This document shows positions 39,110 to 50,435 of a stretch of 64,000 nt of DNA, in pieces (the stretch's first letter is position 1; each line of letters starts with the position of its first letter). The position numbers were made by a program, and so were the translations under genes. The stretch is from the NCBI GenBank assembly GCA_016490735.1, contig JAEMWC010000008.1, forward strand, positions 922,501 to 986,500, in the 5' to 3' direction. The notes under the pieces were generated by a model that worked only from the letters and a program-made list of their open reading frames with translations, was not told where the DNA came from and did no database searches. The stretch is from Pachyseris speciosa. Lineage: Eukaryota; Cnidaria; Anthozoa; Scleractinia; Pachyseridae.

Positions 39110-40545
39110 GCACATTTGTTCGTGTTACCTCACCTCTCCAAGGCCTCGAGACAGTTCAGATCGGCTTGTAGGCACGTTGTGTCACTAGGGGACTTAATCT
39201 GCCTGTACACTTTGTATCATCTGCGAACATGGCAACATGGCTCGTCTCCACCGTATCTGGCAGATCGTTTACGAAAATAAGGAACTATGCCGGACCGAGG
39301 ATTGAGCCCTGAGGGACTCCAGAACTAACAGGCAGAGGATCGGATGTTTCGCCCAGTACTGTTACACGCTGGAAACGACCACTCAGATAGGAATAAAACC
39401 ATTGCAAGAGGTTGCCCCCAAAGCCAAATTCGCACAGCATGTGAAGCAGGCGGGCATGGCTCACCTTGTCAAAGGCTTTGGACATGTCCATGTATACCAT
39501 GTCTACCTGTCGTCCGTCGTCTAGTAGGGTACCAATGTGGTCCAAAACGTCCAAAAGGTTGGAGGTACTCGACTCTCCGCTTATGAACCAGTGCTGATAA
39601 ACACTCAACGTTTCATACAATCTGTCTTTAAAGCTGTTGAACACGCAACGCTCCAGAACATTGGACACCAGCGATAGTAATGAAATAGGTCTGTCATTTT
39701 CTGTATACCCGGCGTTACCCTTCTTAAGCACAGGTACGACATTGGCTTCCTTCCCTTCCTGCGGAAGTAAGCCGCTAACTAAGGACTTATTGAACAGCTT
39801 GCAAAGAGATGGTGCAATTACAGAGGCTGTTTCTTTGAGCAGTTTAGCTGGAATGCCATCTGGACCTGTGGCTTTAGTAATGTCTAAGGCTTCGCGTATG
39901 GCTTGGCCGTGTAACTTCGCCAACTGTGAGCGTTAAGTCAGACAAATCGGCGGCACCGGGTGAACAGGCGGTGCTTCCAGAGACATCCTGTGTGAAAACC
40001 GCTGCGAAGGAGATGTTAAACAGGTTCGCTATTTCCCGAGGGTTTTCGGCCGAAGATCTTATCGGCAGCTGGGTGACACGATCCGGAATTGTGTGCGATT
40101 TTGGGTTCAGCTTTAGGATCGACAAAAACCGCTCTAAGTTCTTGTTAATTTCGGGTTCTAAGGAACCGAAGAACTCATTACGGCTTTCCCGAAGGATACG
40201 CTTTATTTTTTTGCTTAAGTCCTTGAACTTCTCTCTCAGATGACTCGAGGGAGATCTATTCAGCCTTCTCCTTACAGATTCTTTTTTCATGATCAGGTTG
40301 AGAATGGAGCACTTCATCCAGGGTATAGGATTCTGACCCTTAAGCCTCTTAGTTGGTATGTAGTCGGATACCGCTGAACGGAACGTATCTTTGTAATGCT
40401 GCAAGTCAGTGTTTATATCCTCGTTGGCTGTGGCCGAGGAGAGGTTGATAGCTGAAAAAGCCATGCGCAGCCCTTCAAAGTCACCCTTTGCGTAGTCGTA
40501 ATTTACTAGTCTGTGAGTTTTTGGCGGGGCTTTGATAAATGCGTT
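39110..40545 (-). pseudogene. Non-LTR retrotransposon reverse transcriptase, broken
   Basis: The minus strand encodes a linker segment (40545 to about 39900) then an RVT_1 reverse transcriptase with ATGPDGIPAKLLK, YRPISLLS-like DRPISLLS, VYMDMSKAFDKVSH and SSGVPQGSILGP. An in-frame TAG at 39287-39285 interrupts it, beyond which the frame continues with the catalytic motif FADD at 39216-39227. A frameshift near 39900 separates linker and RT. Endonuclease and the 3' end are missing. Motifs fit the CR1/L2/Jockey group. It would copy element RNA at a nicked target if intact; this copy is dead. Confidence 0.9.
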
Positions 40546-40559
40546 AAACTCGAAAGTAA

Positions 40560-42730
40560 TAACACTATTTTCCGTAAAACCCCGGCGTATTTTGGGGACA
40601 ATACAGATACACTCGCTCTTGTTAATTTCTTGTTCCTGCTAAGGATTCGCAAGGCGAAGACAGTTTTAAAACTACTTTGTTTTTACTCTCGTTTGTTTGT
40701 TTCACATGGAACTTTGCCATGCCTGCCCTTTAAGCTACTTCCTGTAATTTCTTGATTTTTGAGGTGTGCAGATCGAAAGGACACTTCTGGTATGCCTCTT
40801 AGTCTTGTTTTAATTAATTAAGCTCAAGAAGCTATGGGCCAAGAAAAGTCTCAAGAGCATAAGAAAAATAAAACCTATTTCTTGCGTTTCTTGATGTGGA
40901 CAGCTTGGTGTTGATATTCACCGTTCTTGATCATGAGTGGTCAAATTTAATTGTAGTGCTGATGTTCTAATCTCATTAAAAATGATCACGTTTTCAGTAT
41001 AATCCATCCTTAAGTTCGATAATTGATAGCAGTAATCTTAATAAAAAATCTAATTTTAATGTGCTTGGTTAATAGTAATTGGAAAGAGTGCATAACAGAA
41101 AATATTGAATATAAACAACTTCATAATGCACTTGTAAAGTCTGGAATCCACAAAATATTTATTTGCAATGCAACTCTTTCACATGAGCCGAAAGGTTGTC
41201 AATAACTAGAAATGAGGAATTTTTATGTTAAGTGGCTAACTGTGCTGTCCTAACTTAAATCCGTTAAAGAAAACATTACTATGTTGCTTGCAGCCTGGAA
41301 TGTTTCGGCGTTTACGCATACGTTTAATGTAGTAACGTTAACTGCAGAAGGCTTAACTTCTCTCTTACTTAAAAAGCAACTTAACGCTTATTTAAAAAAC
41401 AACAACAACAAACAAACAAACATACATCAACTGACTATGTGAATGTTATTTTTAGTCCAAAGTCACTGAAAACCTTCATACCTCTGTGCATGTTACCCTT
41501 TAGAAATACTAGTGGAATATGATAAAATTCTCTATTTGCTTTGAATACTAGTGTTTTAATTAAGTCTTGAATCGTGTTTACAGAAATGATGGACGAACGT
41601 ATAAGTCCAGGAATCACAAAACCATTCTCAGGGTAATATTATTAAAAAAAAACAAAAACATCAACAATGTCCTAACGGTTTGTCCAAGGTTACGATTTTG
41701 CCACACGGAGATGGTTTGCTTCAACCAACCAATTAAATAAAAAGGCAATCTCACCTCTTTCGTCTTTGAAGTTGATCACTAAGGGCTGTCTGTCCACATA
41801 AACTAGCGGAAACATCCAAACTCGCTACGCATGATAGCAATTTACTCCCAGACGAATCAGCCTAAGTGACCACTTTGATGAAAATTAGTTTTCCGCATCA
41901 TTGATAAACTAAAATGTGCTGTTTGGTGTCTATTGAGCGATGAACAAAAAAATTGCGGTACGCAATAAATTAAAAGCTCATTTCTGATTTTTAATTACGG
42001 TTTGTATTATATTTATAGCTCGCTGAAGAAGAATTTAGATAAGTGCTCCCTTTGATATCATGAACTCAAGCTATCATGCTTTGTCTTTATGGTGAAATAA
42101 ACAATTACTCACTATGTTCCGACAATTAAAAAGTAATTAAATCGGCACTTATAGGGAATTGTTTAGATTTCTTTCCTTCTCAATATCACGAATATGTTTA
42201 TATATTGGAACATAACGGCGGGGGACCCATAAGTAAATTTCGGTAAACTGTTTTTAACAATAGGACATTTGTGGTCGGTTGAGCTATTCAGTACAACGAT
42301 AAGATGGAAGGATGTGCAGTGGTAGCTATGTGGGCCAATCAGAGAACGGAATTGCTCCCTTATGTTTTGCTTGCCCAAGATAAGTAGATAGAAGCTGTAA
42401 TTAAAGTCATTTGGTTTATTGCAAAACAACGAGACAACATTCAATCTCCAGCTTTCAATCTTTTTAATATCTTTTCTTGTGGAAGTGGAGTCAGCAATTT
42501 TGATTCCAATGAACTGTTCCCTACAGCTTATATTATTTACTCCTTAATTGCATCATTTAATGGTATCATTGTCAAACCCTTAGAGTGTAACTGAAAATGA
42601 AGACAAATTCTGTGCATTTGGGCATTTTAAGATTAATTCTAAGTACCAATGAATAAATTTCCCAGGCCCTTGTAATCTTTTAGTCACGATCAGTTGTCTG
42701 CCAATCCCGAATTAGAGCCCTTGTAGCATC
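40560..42730. other. Non-coding stretch
   Basis: AT-rich sequence without a recognised gene. An (AAC)n tract lies at 41398-41423. Confidence 0.4.
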
Positions 42731-42737
42731 TGTACAG

Positions 42738-43068
42738 GGGGCGGGGGGGGGGGGAGGGTGTCTTGTCACGATGTCACGGTAGCAAATTTTCGATTTCACG
42801 GATCACACGTGACTCAAGTGTTAAATTCACTAAGGTCCCGGAAAAAATCTGATCACAATGCAGTGAAATTCAGCTACGAACTCAACTTTATACATTCACG
42901 ATTTATTTCATATCTATTCACGATTCATAGCCAAGGACTTTTGCATTTCACGCCTCACGGAATACACTTCAATCACGATTCACGGAACAGTTTTTTATCA
43001 AATCACGATTCACAGAGCACAAAAAACCGGATCACGGCGTCACGAAAATACCCTTGCCCCCCCCCCCC
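42738..43068. repeat. Element bounded by G-run and C-run, filled with tcacgattcacgg words
   Basis: A G-rich run at 42738-42757 and a C-run at 43057-43069 bound a segment in which variants of cacgattcacgg recur about every 20-35 bases. The ends are inverted (gggtgtcttgtcacg against cgtcacgaaaataccc). This looks like a non-autonomous element built from a minisatellite. Confidence 0.65.
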
Positions 43069-43085
43069 CTCTCTGTAATACTGCT

Positions 43086-43340
43086 TCATTCATGGTTCTC
43101 TAACATCCCATCAAACCTCAGAACAGAGAAGTAACTCCAGTAGAAAATATTGAAAGCAATGTAAACGACTGGAAACAGTATGCGAGATACTCGATCAATA
43201 ACGCTCGCATTACTTTTTCCAAAGGCAAGCTTAAGCATGGTTTGGGTCTTGGCTTTGTTCCTTTGTGACTGATCACCACTCATTGGACGAAACAACTTTC
43301 TTTCCTGTGGGTGAAGGTCTTCAGAATTTGCCTGTTTGTC
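43086..43340 (-). CDS. Receptor 2, TM4 exon
   Basis: 255 nt from CTTTTAG to the TGA stop. TM4 is RILFPVVYIAFNIFYWSYF, followed by a 15-residue tail. Confidence 0.93.
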   Translation of the reverse strand, partial: DKQANSEDLHPQERKLFRPMSGDQSQRNKAKTQTMLKLAFGKSNASVIDRVSRILFPVVYIAFNIFYWSYFSVLRFDGMLENHE

Positions 43341-46300
43341 CTAAAAGAGGTAATGAAAAAGTTGAGAGATAAATAAAAAAACATAGGAACGGTAGAAAGG
43401 ACAATAACTTCAACTGCGACTCACAATTTAGCTCTTTGCGTTTAACGAGCAGTGAAATTAAATTATTAAATTTATCAATAAATTATCACACATACTGATC
43501 TGAGGTGATTGATTGATTGATTGAATAAATGAACGAATGAATGAACGAACGAACGAACGAATTAACGAAGCAATGAAGCAATGGGTGAGTCTGAGAGTGA
43601 GTGAGTGTCGGAGTGAGTGAGGGTGTGTGTGAATGAATGAACGAATGAATGAATGAATGAATGAATGAATCAATCAATCAATCAATCAATCAATGAATTT
43701 ATAAAAGAATGAATCAATGAATGAATCAATGGATAAATGAACATCAGCTTCACGGAAGATGAAGCCAGTAACTTAAAAATTAGATACACGATATGCAGGC
43801 GTTTGCGCTTTGGTTAGTGATGCAAATAATCGCGACTAACTCACCTGACATTTCAAAGGCATTATCTCAATATCCATCATTTCGTCCTCTTCCTCCCGTT
43901 TGGCTTTCATTTGATCTTTCTCGCTGTGAAGACGTACGATGACGTACTCCAAAACAGCACCAAACACGAACAACAAGGAGGTAATGAAGAACACGTCTAT
44001 TGCCTTAACATATGACACCTATATTAAATCAAATCAAGTTTTAAAACGTCATTAAACACGCTCCTGTTCAAAGAAAATAAAGCCAGGCAAAATTGATCAT
44101 GCTTTTTATTCCCATACCATACTGAAATAAATAACTTAACCGATGTATATGTTTTGATTCTCTATGTATTCAGCTAAAAAAAAAAAAAAAAAAAAAAAAC
44201 GACAACAACAACAAGAGAATAAAACACAAAACAAAACAAAACAAAACTTGTTCTAATTTATCAAGAGTTTAAATAAAGTATATATAAAAAGGAGAATTTC
44301 TTCTGATTTCATAACGTCTGCTATTTGGCAGCTAGACTAAGCAATGATTAGGCCACGACAAGGGTGTATGTGCAAATGTATCATGGTCTTGCAGTATCAG
44401 TGGTGCGCAGATGGCAGTTGGTAGTGGTTAGTTCTCAGGGATGAGACCGTTATAATGCGAAGATTTGTTTGTTTTTATCTGCTACAGGTATACAACCAAT
44501 TGCAGCCAAGGCTACAAAAGAACATGATGAGGCTGAAAGAATTCTAGCGCTGAAATAAACCACCGGCAGTTGTTTTTAGTCCCTAGAAATCAATCAATTT
44601 TGCTGTTAAAGGTATCTTTGTTACCTTGGGCACGGAGGATCGAAAAGACCCCATGAGAGTCACTATAGTCAGTACCGTGGTAACCACTAATGCCACGCGA
44701 GCTGGAACTGCATCCTTTGAGATCCAAAAGCTCATCCAGGAGAGAACAACGATAAGGGTAGTTGGTGCATAGATTTGAATGAAAGAGTATCCAAGACGAC
44801 GCTCAAAGATGAACACTGCCCACAAATGGACGAATTCGGAAGCTTGGAAGGAAAGAAAAAATGGCTTAACTTATTGTGTGTTGAGAGTTTTGAGCTTGAG
44901 CTTGTGAGTTTTTTCACAGCGAAGTGGTTTTTCTACTTTAAAATTCTTCTTAAACTAGTAGAGGAAATAGGGAATTGCGTGCAAAAAATGACGACGAAAG
45001 GCCTTAAAGAAGGGTTGAATTTCATGGATCTAAAAGATTTTTTTTTTAGTTCTTGTATGGAACGCGTGCTATTTTCAAACGTTTAACTGAATGCAATAAA
45101 TGGTTGTTTTCATAAACCACCTCTGTACCCGTCTGTACCTGAACTGTTATCTCAGTTCAGTTTAATCCAGCTGTAGGTAAAGGCACAATGAGAAAAACAA
45201 TAAAAAAGGTCCAACAACATCACAAGTTATGTTTAATTTATAAACTTACTGAAAGTTAAGGGTTCCGGTTTAATTTTTCGAAACTAAGTCTGACAAGAGT
45301 TACTCAAAGTTTCCAACCGACTCGCTGAATGCGACTTCAGTGTTCTTAGGGTTTTTGCTATTCGGTTAGATTTGATAACTCACTCGATCCTCGCGTCCCG
45401 TATTGAACCATTGCTTTCCTTGTTTTGATGTTGGTCAGACTAAACTCATTCATCTCATCTGCAAGAATCCGAATTCCTTGCTTGTCTGTGGTTTTCCAAA
45501 AATAGTCAACTTGTTGAAGAGGATAAGCATCTGAAGAGGAAAATCATTGGCTTTTCAACGCTTGAAACTGAAGCAAAATGTCAAAAAACGCTGGAATAAA
45601 GATAACAGACGTTAAAAAACGAATAAAGCGCTTATCCTCAATGAAAACACAACAATAGCTTCCATACGGTGGACTTAAAACAAGAACAAGATCTTGAACC
45701 CATTAATGAAAAGTCGGCTCGCATCCAGACTTCTAAATACACTAAATAAAGGTAATTGAACTGAGTGGAACTCGTGCAATTTGGTCTGAAATTTCAAAAT
45801 CGAACAAACGCGTTACGCGAGTTGGATTTTAAATCGCAAGTTTGATTTCAGACCAAACTTGCAGGACAACAAGTTCAATTACACTTTATTACACCAATTT
45901 TGAAATCCAACAGTCTTTTATTATCATTAATGTTTATTAATAAAAATATTTATTGTATTAATATTAATATTAACTTTGTCGATATTAATATTTAATATAA
46001 TATATTTATTTATTTATTTATTATTTATCCACTCAGGATAAATAATTTATTCTCATTGTTCTTTGTTTATTCTCGTTTCCATTTGGATTGGTTAAAAAGG
46101 ATGCGTTTTAGAGCAACAAATTAATGTAATCCGTAAATAGATTGCACTGTGGAGAGCCAATGACATTGCAAAAATCACCAATGATTTCAAAATGGATGTG
46201 ATAAACTATGCAACTTTAGTTGTACTTGGAGTTCTTTCTTTACAGGTATATAATACAAGAACGTACAAAAAAATACAGACAAAGATTACAATACTTACAC

Positions 46301-46483
46301 AGATCACCATAATTACAAACTACAACGAAAGCTCCATTACAATACACTACAACCATTTAAATTTAACTCATTGACTATCCAGCATTTTGCCGAAAAACGC
46401 GTTTTGAAGCTCGTCAAGCCGTTTTCAGGCAAGATTCTAGCCAAAAAGAACCAAAACTGCCCAAAAACTCTGGTTCATCAACG

Positions 46484-46514
<31 letters not shown>

Positions 46515-49500
46515 GGATTCGATTAGCTGACGTTTCGAGCGTTAGCCCTTCGTTGGAGCGAATCGAGGAATTGTGGGTTGTGTATGGTTTATATACAGAA
46601 AATGGAGCTACGCTATTGGTGGTAACATGGTAACGTGAAAAACAGGAATAAATTAATTGAATGAAAAGCGCTCGTTGATACCGTGGGGATTAAGAGTGCC
46701 AATTTGAAAGATCAGTTTTTGCTCGAGATTTTTACGGCTTTCCGTGGTACCTTGATGTTGGGAAAGGCCGGAGATTGACATGTGTTGTTTGGAATGGTTA
46801 GGGAGATTAAAATGCCGAGCGACAGGTTTGGATGCGTCTTTGTCATCTTTCTCAACATCACGAAGATGTTCTCGGAATCGGTCACCTAGTCGTCTTCCTG
46901 TTTCGCCAATGTATAACTTTTTGCATAATGTGCAGGTTATGCAATAGATAACATTTGCGGAGGTACACGTGAAACGATCAGTGATCTTAACAGATCGCTT
47001 AGGGCCCGATATTTTGTCAGTGTTTTGAATGAAAGGACAAGTTTTGCATCGCGAGCGCGCGCATTTAAAAGTGCCAGGTTGTTCAGTTGTTTTGAATGCG
47101 CTTTTAACTAGAAAGTTACCTACATTTTTGTCGCGTTTGAATGAAATCAGCGGTGGTTCCGAAAAGATTCTAGCAGTTTCTGGATCATTTTGCAGTATCT
47201 TAAAGTTGTTAAGAATGATGGCTTTAACTGGGTTATTATGCGGGTGAAATGTGAGGGTGAATGGAATTCTGTCATTCTTTTCCTTTTGTGACGTCTGTAG
47301 TGCTGACTGTTGATCAATCTGCTGAGCGCGGTGATGGCCCGATTGAACTACAGAATCAGGATAGCCACGTTTCTCGAAAAAATGGCACATTTCCTCTGAT
47401 TTGTTGGAAAAATCAGAGTCATCACTACATAGACGTCGAAGTCTAAGAAATTGAGAATAGGGAATGGCGTTTTTGACATGAGATGGATGTGAAGATGAAT
47501 ACAACAAATAACTGTGAGAATCGGTGGGTTCGTAGTGCACACTGGTACATAAGCCGTTGCCGCTGATAAAAACTTTGATATCGATATGGCCTTTCTCGAT
47601 ATCAAAGTTTTTATCAGCGGCAACGGCTTATGTACCAGTGTGCACTACAAACCCACCGATTCTCACAGTTATTTGTTGTATTCATCTTCACATCCATCTC
47701 ATGTTAAAAACGCCATTCCCTATTCTCAAGTGAAGTTTATCGAGCCCTTTTGTTCCTGATGCTTAATATTAGCTTACCAAGATCGGCCATGCGGAGAAAA
47801 CAAATTTTGGAGTTTTGGGGTTGAAAAGTTTCACCGCCCCCTCTCCTTCTACCTTTCGCTTTCTCTCATCCCCTTTTTCTTTCGCTTTTCTTGCCTCGCT
47901 TTCTTTTTCTCTTGCTGGGCATTTTCTGGGCTTCCTTTCGGTGAGAAAAAATTTGTGGAAAACTTTTAGGATCATAGGATTTGGTGGAAGGAAGTGCAGG
48001 TGGGTAGTGGAACAAGATTTTCATTTAAATTTTCGGTTCAACGTCACTTGGTTTTTCGCGTTTTCTCCGGCCTGTTTGACGGAATGGTGCTCATTTGGGT
48101 ATGGTTTGAAAGATCTCTTTCCCCTACACATGCTACATGTAAAAGTTGTCCATGACCATTAAAAATTATGACGTCAAAAGCGGCACAAGGGATGTGGTTC
48201 TGCGCGGCCGGTTTTGGCCGGCACGGGTGCCAATGGGTTAAATAAAAATAAAAATAAAAAATTAATAAAATGAAAACAAAGTTACGATAAACAGATATTA
48301 ATTCAATGTCAGTATAAAGAAATAATACTCAACAGCTCAGGAGTGTTAGGTTACAGGACTGCTTATCAAGAGGGTAGTCTCTCAAATCCAACTGACAGTT
48401 TGCGGTCATAGTTATTCTGCAAGCACAAATTCATTGCTACTATGTATAGTGTTTAAAAACCAACTTTCTGATATCATCATTAAACTTACATGCACCGAGA
48501 GACACTGAAAGAGACTTCGGTGTTTTGAGGCGTCCTTTCCCCCTAGTTTTATTAACGTGAAGTTTTATTAACGTGGAATTTAGTAGTTGGGCTCCGTGGA
48601 GATTCATTTTAGCAATCCAATAACTGTAATGTGGCCGCAATTAACTGTAACTGTAACGTAACGTGACTGGGTCGACTGGACACTATTTGCCTACGACTGA
48701 CGATAGCTGATGTGTGTAGTAATGGACACGAACTACACTGTAAGTATACACTGTACACGCCAACAACAATTTGAAAAGAACAAAAGCGAGCATGCACAAC
48801 AAGAACACATGAACAATAACGACAACGGAAATGGCAACGAACGTCAGAACATTTCTTTCACGACCAACATCACCAAAATAATGACTGTATCTTGTACAAA
48901 ATGACTGTGTTTTACGTTTTAATTAACCAAAAGTTCAACCCTTTCTTTTGCTCTTTTCCTAATGGTTGTTAATTTTGTCTCGTTTATTTTTTGAAACGGA
49001 CTGAAGTTTTCTCAAAAAAAAAAAAAGAAAGTTGAAAAGGTACATGCCAACGTAGATATCAGTTTTAACTTCGAGGTTACTTCATCAATGATAATAGCAC
49101 TTTTGTCACCTAGAGTTTCTTGAAACAATTCGATCTCGGTAATCCAAATCATAATTATTTAATTTTTATTTACTTATCAGACGTCAGGTGGAAGTAGTGC
49201 TGATTTATTTGTCACTCAAGCAAGCATTAATTATTCATACCTTGAACTCCACATGATCCACCCGTTTTGTTCGATAATTACTCTGCTGTTGTCAGCAGGC
49301 ACAGTGTGATACTTGGCAGTTTTGATGTTCAGAAAAAAAGTGTCTGGAAGCCAGATAACATTTCTGTAGGCTCCAGTCAAAACGATTGGTTCTTCAAGAT
49401 TATGTTTCAACCGAGGGTCTTGCCAATGCTGGCGAAAGAACACGTCCACAGAATAATCCTAAGACGAAAAAATAGGAAATCCCATCAACAATCACTGATA

Positions 49501-50185
49501 TTGAATTAAGATGTGAACGATCGATAATCAAATTCATTTAACTGCTATTTAATTAAACGCTTTGATTATTGCTTACCATGTCAATTTCCCTGACTTTTCC
49601 CAGGTGAACAACAGACATGCCTATGGTGATATTCAATGGAGGACCTTATTAAAGAAAAAGAGACAAAAGAAAAAGAAAATAACTGGAAACGTTGTCTAAT
49701 GTTGCAGTTGCTTTAGTTACTATGACCTTAATCTAGAGCTGGATTGGCATTTTTTAGGTTCTTTCTGCAACTGATTTAAGTTGCGCCTGCAATCAAACGG
49801 TACATGATATTGCTATCACCTTATACAACGCATTCATTCCGAAAAAACTGATTGATCTAAATCAATGAAAATATTTACTAATATTGCACAAGTTTCACGG
49901 CGAGATGGCCAGTGCCAAATGTCCATTACATCACGTAAGAACTATGAGCTAAGACTAGATAACGTTAAAAGATATGAAAAGAACTGTGATGCAAATAGAA
50001 AAAAGAAATACTACGTTTTTACGAAATAATGTGCGCACCAATTATTACTCTATTGAGGATAAATTATTGTCTAACTATATACACTGGATAAGCCTAATCT
50101 CCCACCTTTGTAAAAAGGCCTTAGACGTTTGTCATAGTTATCTTCATGAAATAATTTCTTCATCGTGTCTGTGGCATTCTTGTAG
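43086..50185 (-). CDS. Second anion-type Cys-loop receptor subunit, 5' exon(s) not found
   Basis: Eight exons (80, 68, 218, 83, 147, 218, 174, 255 nt) join in frame to 413 codons plus stop. In order they give the first helix/strand (DNYDKRLRPFYK), PPLNITIGMSV, loop A WLPDTFFLN, a 13-residue Cys-loop (QLDLRDYPLDKQS between cysteines), loop B SYAYPLQQVDYFW, TM1, TM2 with PARVALVVTTVLTI, TM3 and TM4. The PAR motif predicts an anion channel. Introns fall at the same places and phases as in receptor 1, except for an extra one between TM2 and TM3. The first found exon starts in phase 2, so a signal-peptide exon must lie upstream of 50185; none was identified. The ligand is unknown. Confidence 0.9.
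43508..43735. repeat. (TGAT)n/(GAAT)n microsatellite cluster
   Basis: Compound tetranucleotide runs (tgat, gaac, gagt, gaat, caat). The Ser/His/Phe/Ile-rich frames here are artefacts. Confidence 0.95.
43845..44018 (-). CDS. Receptor 2, TM3 exon
   Basis: 174 nt between TAATATAG and TGTCAG|GTGAGT, encoding VSYVKAIDVFFITSLLFVFG and an acidic start of the intracellular loop. Confidence 0.95.
44625..44842 (-). CDS. Receptor 2, TM1-TM2 exon
   Basis: 218 nt between TTCCAAG and CCCAAG|GTAAC, with TM1 and TM2 including SKDAVPARVALVVTTVLTI. Confidence 0.95.
45384..45530 (-). CDS. Receptor 2, loops B and C exon
   Basis: 147 nt between CTTCAG and TCGA|GTGAGT, encoding AYPLQQVDYFWKTTDKQGIR and the loop C region MVQYGTRGS. 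Confidence 0.92.
45754..45880. mobile_element. Foldback MITE
   Basis: aattgaactgagtggaactc (45754) is imperfectly inverted as aagttcaatt (45880), and gcaatttggtctgaaat as atttcagaccaaacttgc. It lies in an intron of receptor 2. Confidence 0.65.
46520..46565 (-). ncRNA. Degenerate hammerhead ribozyme of a Penelope-like element
   Basis: On the minus strand helix I is intact (CGATT/AATCG outer, GCT/AGC inner), stem II is GGGC/GCTC, and GAAACGTC is present. The catalytic CUGACGA has become CCAACGA (U4 and G5 changed), so cleavage is not expected. It lies 88 bp past the element's stop codon. Confidence 0.55.
46653..47600 (-). pseudogene. Penelope-like element, C-terminal fragment with GIY-YIG endonuclease
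   Basis: The open frame of at least 295 codons contains the GIY-YIG nuclease core (VIYCITCTLCKKLYIGETGR) preceded by a Cys pair (CARSRCKTCPF) and followed by LGDRFREHL and ESRKNLEQKLIFQIGTLNPHGINERF, as in Penelope-like polyproteins. The reverse transcriptase is missing, so the copy is 5' truncated. At 47583 the frame meets an inverted copy of its own 5' part. It sits in the receptor 2 intron 45530-48334, same strand. Confidence 0.88.
47452..47729. repeat. Inverted duplication at the Penelope 5' end
   Basis: Arms 47452-47583 and 47597-47729 are inverted copies, about 132 bp each with few differences, around a 13-base centre. Confidence 0.9.
47735..48245. other. Pyrimidine-rich non-coding stretch in receptor 2 intron
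   Basis: A CT-rich run (47840-47935) is followed by unique-looking sequence and a GC-rich ggccggttttggccgg palindrome at 48208-48223. No supported gene. Confidence 0.4.
48334..48416 (-). CDS. Receptor 2, Cys-loop exon
   Basis: 83 nt from TTGCAG to AGCT|GTTGAG. The donor GTTGAG is weak, but only this cut restores the frame and the SYAY loop B sequence with the next exon. Confidence 0.88.
49241..49458 (-). CDS. Receptor 2, loop A exon
   Basis: 218 nt between GTCTTAG and CAAG|GTATGA, with FFRQHWQDPRL and WLPDTFFLN. One codon shorter than the 221-nt counterpart. Confidence 0.95.
49577..49644 (-). CDS. Receptor 2, 68-nt exon
   Basis: Between AATAAG and ATG|GTAAG, encoding PPLNITIGMSVVHLGKVREI. 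Same length and phase as receptor 1 exon 4. Confidence 0.92.
50106..50185 (-). CDS. Receptor 2, first exon found
   Basis: 80 nt between TTTTAAG and AAAG|GTGGGA, encoding the N-terminal helix (TDTMKKLFHEDNYDKRLRPF). It starts in phase 2, like receptor 1 exon 3. Confidence 0.85.
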
Positions 50186-50269
50186 CTTAAAATACAAACA
50201 ATATTATCAGAAATTATTATTTGAGGTAAAACCCGCACGAGCTTGCAACTTGCAGCTTGAGTCGAGTAC

Positions 50270-50435
50270 ATACCTCTTACTAATGGAGTTCGAGGTCCGT
50301 AAGTACTGTAAGTTACGGACCGATTGTTTTTCCCGTTCATTTTTGGCCCCAGCGCGAAGCTCGCGGGTCATAAATTAATGGGAAAAATCGAGGATCCGTA
50401 ACTTACAGTTCAAACCGAGAAAACGAGGTTAGTAA
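50270..50435. mobile_element. Foldback MITE with gtaagttacgga ends
   Basis: actgtaagttacggacc at 50304 is inverted as ggatccgtaacttacagt near 50393-50410, with cgaggt on the outer sides. It lies just upstream of the first recognised receptor 2 exon. Confidence 0.65.

Noticed and set aside
47815..48162. Plus-strand frame rich in Phe/Ser
   Set aside because: It comes from a CT-rich tract within an intron and has no motif.
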